Below, one piece after another: positions 57,601 to 64,000 of a stretch of DNA of 64,000 nt (position 1 is its first letter; the number at the start of each line of letters is the position of its first letter). A program made the position numbers and the translations under genes. Below the pieces are notes generated by a model. The model was not told the DNA's origin. It saw only the letters and a program-made list of their open reading frames with translations, and did no database searches. Location: the NCBI RefSeq assembly GCF_009730915.1, contig NW_024086870.1, positions 124,001 to 188,000 of the forward strand, given 5' to 3'. This DNA is from Dioscorea cayenensis subsp. rotundata (taxonomy: Eukaryota > Streptophyta > Magnoliopsida > Dioscoreales > Dioscoreaceae).

Positions 57601-59677
57601 TTTTTGACATCATTATATCCAACATGTTTTGAATCTTAAGCAATAAAAATCTTAACAGGACATTTTTTATAGTAGACCAGTAACATTGGACCAAAGGTCT
57701 TTTGGTCAAGATTTAATTCTCTTCTCTTAATTTTCCATATAATTTTTATTTTAAGTTGCCAACCCGTGTTTGGCCATTATTTTTTTCCCATAAAAATATG
57801 GGTTGGAACCTTAAAAGATAAAAGATGAAGAATTAAGTTTATTTGTGTTATTTAATAAGGTTTCATTGATATGGCTTTGGTGATTGGTGATCAAATATGT
57901 GCATGCTATTCAAATATCTGTAAGTAAAAAACATACATTTAAATTAGTTTCTAAGTTTATTTAAATCATATCAATGAGGATTTGTATAAAAAGAAAATTT
58001 CTAAAAGTTATGGTTTAAAGTTTTACCCAAAAACAGAGGTTTTATCTAACATTGACGTGTTAGTTTTTTTTTTTTTAAAAAATTATATTAAATTTTACTT
58101 ATTAAATAAAAGAATCTTTAATTTGAAAACTTCAAAAGTAACACCAAACGTAACTTTATTTAGATGATAAGAATACCAGAAATAAATTACCTAATATTAT
58201 ATTTATATTATTTTGATTTGCCATTTATGTCAATGAAGAAACTCAATGAATTATATTTATAAATATTTGGGAATTTGTTTATTTATTTATTGCTTTTTTT
58301 TCATTAATTATTTAATACCAACATCAGATAATACACCTCAAAACAATCTAAGAGGTTGCATCTTTCCTTTAATAGCTTTTCCTTAACCCTGCATATTAAC
58401 TTATTTGAGCTAAATCATATCATTAAGCCATTTAATTGCACTCTAAATTAAACATTTTTTTTTAAAAAAGACTCATTAACTGCTAAGAGCCTAATTTGGG
58501 TTATAGTAGGTTCAATTTAGTTTTATAACGACTTTTGATTTTAAGGTTGCAAATTTGGCTTTTAAGATCACCCAATTTCAACTCATGTGTGCGTGTTTTT
58601 TTTTTTTATTACTTATAATTTAAATATGAAAGCAATAAAAAAAAATACATACACAAAACCATTTTGTATTATTTCATAATTTTTATATATAGATTACATA
58701 TTGCATCATTAACCATTATTTTTTTTTTCAAGTGCTAATTATTTCCAAGATCGTTAATTTCGTGATGTAATTAACTGAAATGAATGAGTTCCATTATATA
58801 TAAAAAAATTATATATATGCTTATATCTATTAAATAAAAATAATTGTATATATGCATGTACAAACCTCTATTATGATAAAGAGTTAGGTGAGATGCTGAT
58901 ATTGCAGAAGCCCGTTATCTAAAAAAACTTGTATTTTTTTAAAAATATTAGTGAGAATTCCTTTCCAATCACTAATTTGATTAAAATCACCGATAATCTA
59001 TGAGTGGTAAAATAATGATAAATGAATGAGGCAATCATTTTTTTTTTTTGTAAGTTTTGTTTGATTTTCTCACCGCTCCTTATCTTATTATGGGTCACCT
59101 AATTATTTTGTATGGATCCCACATTTGTTTTGCACGTTTTAATTTAGTTTTCACCCCTTCCTTTGTACTTTATTTTACACAATTTTATTTTCTAATATAT
59201 TTTACATAATTAAAAAAATATATATTTATTTATCTTTCTCTTCATGCTCTGAAAGTGTACACATACAAATCTAAAATGGATGGTTTAATATAATTTCAAC
59301 TTTTATTTTTTCTCTTATTTATTTAACTTTGATCTAAAATTTCGTTGTCTTTTTTAGTTTTGTTTGAAATCTGTTTATCATGTTTTCTGTTCCACTTCTT
59401 GTGGCTTATGTTGTAGTTTTGTTTTGTTCCTCAACAGTATGCTGGCCATTGTTGATGTTTGTATTGGCTCTTTTTTTTAATTGAAGTGATTTATTTATTT
59501 ATTTATTTATTTTTTTAAAAAAAACTTTGATCTAGGATTTATGAGGTATTCTTGTAAATAAATTTTAACACGCAATTTTTAATATTTTTAGAAGTTATGT
59601 ATAAATGCCCCAAAAATGGAAAGGAAAGGTAGTGTGATTTCTTGGTATTATGAATTATCAAAAGCCATCACCAAAAC

Positions 59678-59688
59678 TCTATATATAC
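59678..59688 (+). promoter_or_regulatory. TATA box of the SULTR3-type gene
   Basis: TCTATATATAC lies about 130 bp upstream of the ATG at 59814, followed by a C/A-rich, CT-rich leader as in many plant 5' UTRs. Confidence 0.6.
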
Positions 59689-59813
59689 AGCAAACACCAC
59701 CCTCAAGCTTTGCAAAGCAACCAACTCTGTAACTGCCATTTCCCTCCCTTTCTTGCTTTCATCTTCTTCACTCTGTTTCTCTTTTGCCAATCCTCTTTGA
59801 GTATTTTTCACCA

Positions 59814-60163
59814 ATGGGAACACTAGAGGATGCTAAGCACAAGGTGAACCTTTCCAAGTACAGAAACTTCAGGGTAACCTTCAGAGAAAAGCTCAAAGAG
59901 ACCTTCTTTCCCGATGATCCTTTTCGCCATTTCCGGGGCCTCCCGCCTCACCGCAAGGCTTTTGCATTTCTTAAATACTTTGCTCCTATATTAGAATGGG
60001 GTCCTAAGTATAAGTTTACTGAGTTTAAGTTTGATTTACTTGCTGGCATCACCATTGCTAGTATGGCCATTCCTCAAGGCATTAGTTATGCTCGTCTTGC
60101 TGGTCTCCCTCCCATCATTGGCCTCTGTATGTTCTTCTTTCATTTCCATTCATTGTTTTCATG

Positions 60164-60197
<34 letters not shown>

Positions 60198-63100
60198 CTT
60201 TCAATACTATCAGTGGTTCATGGAATTTGGAAAAGGAGTTTGAATGAAAGAATTTAATGAAAGGAAAAGAAACAGTCATTAATACATCTTGCTTTCAATT
60301 CAGTGCTTTTTTGCTATCTCTATATGTAGTATTTTCATTTGTTATACTGCATTCATGTGTTTCAATGCTTCAATGAATTGACCAGTGTATTAACTATGAG
60401 AATTTTTTTCCCTTTTTTTTGAATTGATGAAACTTGGAGGACAAGTGCTAGTTACATAATTATGTTCATGCAATGATTTCTTTCTCTTCTGTCCCTGTTT
60501 ATGTTTATTCTTTTGATTCCATTCATAACTGAATTTATGTTCAATGATATAATACATTTCTTGTTCATGTTCATTATAAGACTTGCAATGTTCATGTTTC
60601 ATGAGTTGCATTTTTCTAAAATTTTGGTGTATAAATGGTTTCAATAGATTCGAGTTTCGTGCCGCCTTTGATCTATGCGGTTTTTGGTAGCTCAAAGAAT
60701 GTGGCAATAGGGACAGTTGGGGCTGCGTCGTTGTTACTGCAATCGATAATTCAGCAAGCAGTGCTGCCTGCCAATGACACAAAACTATATATGAATCTCT
60801 TCTTCACAGCTGCTTTCTTCACCGGAGTCTTTCAAACAGCCATGGGTATCTTCAGGTGAGTTGTTTTTATGGTATGAATATATGAAGGATTATGAATGAA
60901 GTTTGATTGTGAGGTTTCTGCAGGCTTGGTTTTTTGGTAGATTTTTTGTCCAGATCCACAATTACTGGATTCATGGGAGGAACAGCAATTCTTATTATTC
61001 TTCAGCAAATGAAGGGAATGCTTGGCATGCAACACTTCACCGACAAAACCGATGTTGTCTCTGTTATTCATGCTGTCTTCCATTACAGAGCTGATGTTTG
61101 TCTTCTTCCTTTCATTTATTTGCTGTTTTTTCTGCATGAATTTATTATTCTTCTTTGAATTTGATTCAGTTCTTAAGTCTTCAACACAAATTTAAGTGTA
61201 ACTTTCTTTCTGAGATTAATCTGATAAAATTTCCAATTTTCGTCCTTCTTGATATCTTCTGTTTTCTGTATTAATTTCTAATTATTCTTCTTCTAATTTC
61301 GTTCATTTTTAATAAATTTCAGTGGCAATGGCAAAGTTTTGTTGTGGGATTAATCTTTCTAACCTTTTTACTGGGCACCAGACACTTGGTAAGTAGATAA
61401 TTTCGTCGATCCGAATCAAAATGAATTTTTTCTTCAACTTTATCTGTTTATTTATGTTCTTGTTGTAACTTTTCAGAAAAAGAAAATTCCAAGGTTGTTC
61501 TGGGTGTCCGCAATCTCTCCCCTCGTTGTGGTGATACTTGGAGGATTGCTTGCCTTCTTAATCAAGGGAGATGAGCATGGCATTCCTATAGTTAAGTATA
61601 GCTTCAAATTATATAGATTGAATTTGATTAAAAATAAGATAAAGAAAAATTTTGTTCTAATTTGATTTATATTAATGAATTCAGGTAGGAACATTGAACA
61701 AAGGACTCAACCCAATCTCCATTGGAGATTTGGTTTTCACTTCTCCTTATCTCAGCTATGCAGTTAAGGCTGGTTTGATTGCTGGTTTCATTGCTCTCGC
61801 TGTACGTTAACAAACTAAATCTCATTTCTGTTCATCCATTGCTCGATCTTGTCATTCATGATTTCATATTGGTTTTCCAGGAAGGCATTGCTGTCGGGAG
61901 GAGTCTCGGATTACTGAAAAATGAACAAGTAGACGGTAACAAGGAGATGATAGCATTCGGTCTTATGAACATCGGTGGCTCTTTCACTTCTTGTTATCTA
62001 ACAACAGGTAAAGAACAAACACCGTCTATGTGTCCCATATCATTGAAAGAATTTTGAATTTTGAATACTGTAATGCTAATGCAAATTCTCAATATTTCAG
62101 CTCCTTTTTCCAAATCGGCGGTGAATTTCCATGCCGGCAGCAAAACAGCAATGTCAAATGTAATTCAAGCAATCATCATAATGCTGGTGCTCTTGTTCCT
62201 TGCTCCTCTCTTCAAGTACACCCCTCTGGTTGCTCTTGCAGCTATCATCATTGTAGCAATGATAGGCCTTATCGAATTCGAAGAAATGTATCATCTTTTC
62301 AAAGTGGACAAGTTTGATTTCTGTGTGTGCATGGCTGCATTTTTCGGTGTATCTTTCCTCAGCATGTTCAAAGGCCTATTGATCTCCGTAAGAGTTAATG
62401 TTTTCTATACTGCATAATATACATTCTCTCATTCCACAACCATAAACAATTGCCATTCTTGATGTTTTCAGGTCGGTTTATCGCTGATCAGAGCTCTAAT
62501 ACATGTTGCTAGGCCGACAACTAGTAAACTCGGTAAATTGGATGGAAGTGATATGTACCGTGATATTGAGCAATACCCGGAGGCACAAAGCCAACCGGGA
62601 ATTCTAATCCTCAAACTTGGCTCGCCTATTTATTTTGCCAATGCAACCTATTTAAGGGAAAGGTTCGTATTGGATTAACTAATGGTCGCACATTGCATCT
62701 TTCAATTTGGTAAATTTGAATCTGAATACATATGTCACAATGTTATTGTCACAACAGGACATCTAGATGGGTGGAAGAAGAAATGAGCAGTAATAAAAAT
62801 GGGTCTGATCTGCAGTATATTATATTCGACATGAGTGGTGAGTTGAAGTCTTGATATAGTAATCAAAAGTTCGAAATGCTATATTAATCTCTTAATTCAG
62901 TTATTTATACATGAATTTATTGTTTGCAATAGGAGTGACATCGATTGATAGTTCGGGTCTCGGGATGTTCCATGAAGTTAGGATGATCATGAGCCAAAAA
63001 GGCATTAAGGTGAACTTATAGTAAACATTTCTGAAACACTAAGTCATACACATTATATATGTTCTATATGTTTTTTTTGTAAATTTTTTTTGCAGATGGC

Positions 63101-63257
63101 ATTGGCAAATCCGAGACTGGAAGTGGTCGGTAAATTGGTTTCATCGAACTTTATAGAAATGATCGGTGCCGAATGGGTGTTTCTTTCCATCAAGGATGCA
63201 GTTTCATCATGTAATTTTGCATTGCAAGAGTTAAGAACTGGACCAGAGCATGTATAG
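59814..63257 (+). CDS. sulfate transporter family protein, SULTR3 group, 637 aa
   Basis: Twelve exons: 59814-60126, 60648-60855, 60924-61095, 61323-61388, 61477-61590, 61685-61801, 61881-62007, 62101-62387, 62472-62662, 62758-62837, 62933-63009, 63096-63257. These total 1914 nt with all junctions in frame. Family landmarks: [54 protein letters not shown], the [20 protein letters not shown] segment and a [15 protein letters not shown] helix. The C-terminal STAS domain contains [18 protein letters not shown]. About 10-12 membrane helices precede the STAS domain. SULTR3 proteins move sulfate or phosphate across plastid, plasma or other membranes, so the substrate cannot be told from sequence. 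The start codon was chosen at the first ATG in a CCAATGG context. Exon 5 could alternatively end 5 nt later, adding about two residues, but the present donor gives the better family match. Confidence 0.92.
60168..60195. repeat. (AT)n microsatellite in SULTR3 intron 1
   Basis: AT dinucleotide run about 40 bp after the exon 1 donor. Confidence 0.85.
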
Positions 63258-64000
63258 CCTATTGTTTTATCAGTGTAATACTGTAATAATTTTCTGAAGT
63301 TGCTTGGCAAATGAATTGGCTTTGCAATACATGTCTAATGATAATCAAATTCAATGCCATTCTTCCTATAAAAATTTCATGCTTTAAATGATTAAGACCA
63401 AAATCTTGTTCTCCATAAAAGATTAAGCATGTTAGTGTAATAAACTTTTTAAATCTTTAGTTCTTTATCTGCAATTCTTTTGGTTTGTGATCTTTGAACT
63501 GCAGCAAAAATCATATGACGTTCAATGAAATCATAGACAGATGCCTTGATACTTTCTATGGAAATTAATGGCATTTTTTACATTGATTTAAATTTTTTTA
63601 AAGAATTATAATCCATTAAATTTGTACCTTAAAATCCACAGAATCATGCAACAAAGTAAAATAACAAACAAGAATTTATTTATTTATTAATATATATATA
63701 TATTTAAATTTTTATTTGAAACTGACATGAAATTCTTCATTTTATTTATTTAAAAAACTTCACCAAGCTCAGTTACATTTATGATGTTCATTTCATTGTA
63801 AATGTGGGAAAGTCAGAAAGTGAGGGAAGTGTCACTTCTTTAAAATGGGGGAAGTGATATCACTTCCAGGACTTCTGTGTTCATTTGTCCAAAAGTGATA
63901 ATAGAATTGAAAGATTTAGATGTTGGATGAAATTCTATGAGTTCAAAAAAGATTTTAGAAGTAAAAAGAAATTAGTTTTTATAGATTGACTCACTTCCCC
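63258..64000. other. 3' flank of the SULTR3-type gene and start of a palindromic, MITE-like region
   Basis: No gene is seen. From about 63815 the sequence repeats GAAGTG/CACTTC motifs. 63850-63867 is a perfect 18-bp palindrome (GGAAGTGATATCACTTCC), GAAGTGTCACTTC lies at about 63827-63839, and the window ends TCACTTCCCC, the inverse of GGGGAAGTGA at 63847-63856. A MITE cut by the window edge is a possible reading. Confidence 0.5.

Larger units (their letters stand above)
54458..59670. other. AT-rich intergenic region
   Basis: No gene is recognised. It contains (ATT)n near 55329-55352, a long (AAT)n array at about 55887-55976, a diverged tandem duplication at 57285-57600, (TA)n at 57299-57334 and many homopolymer runs. 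Short open frames are low-complexity. The first few hundred bases are presumably the SYS1 3' UTR. Confidence 0.6.

Noticed and set aside
1..64000. CRISPR arrays, operons, riboswitches, phage or bacterial systems
   Set aside because: Multi-exon plant genes throughout. The tandem repeats found have no regular spacer pattern and no prokaryotic genes are present.

Overview
This window is nuclear DNA of a flowering plant. It is AT-rich, carries many microsatellites and transposon remnants, and holds multi-exon genes with GT-AG introns. All recognisable proteins are plant families (FRIGIDA-like, ALDH2C/REF1, GASA, GNOM-like, SYS1, SULTR3). The GC-rich first exons of two genes in an otherwise AT-rich setting would suit a monocot, but the species cannot be fixed from sequence alone. 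Exon coordinates were placed by eye from splice signals, reading frame and family resemblance.

Layout, left to right. 421-1431 (+): last two exons of a FRIGIDA-like gene whose start lies outside the window. 1432-5014: AT-rich spacer with a four-copy minisatellite and a tandemly duplicated TATA region. 5015-9678 (+): nine-exon cytosolic aldehyde dehydrogenase of the REF1/ALDH2C4 type, 501 aa and apparently intact. 10034-13258: two divergent GASA (snakin) loci, both damaged. The minus-strand copy has a nonsense codon, lost cysteines and a frameshift. The plus-strand copy has an intact cysteine-rich exon, but an LTR fragment lies between it and the signal-peptide exon. 13560-15800: debris that includes a chimeric relic joining a dead GASA fragment to an ALDH exon-7 fragment. 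15826-43698 (+): 36-exon gene for a protein of about 2477 aa resembling the plant ZFYVE26/spastizin-like family. A 782-bp hAT-type element with a perfect 8-bp target duplication sits in its intron 17. 45057-50147 (+): three-exon ARF-GEF of the GNOM family, closest to GNL2, 1399 aa. 50524-50597 (-): tRNA-Arg(TCG). 50927-54457 (+): SYS1, a small Golgi membrane protein, with a LINE RNase-H relic in its first intron. 54458-59660: gene-free AT-rich spacer. 59814-63257 (+): twelve-exon SULTR3-type anion transporter, 637 aa. The last 740 bases hold only palindromic, MITE-like sequence.

The genes do not form a pathway or operon. Three consecutive genes (ZFYVE26-like, GNL2-like, SYS1) all act in endomembrane traffic, but nothing in the sequence shows that this is more than coincidence. 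I found no convincing new biological system. The most informative signals are evolutionary: two differently broken GASA copies, the GASA-ALDH fusion relic, the duplicated ALDH core-promoter region, the hAT insertion with a secondary duplication across its end, and alternative last codons in SYS1.
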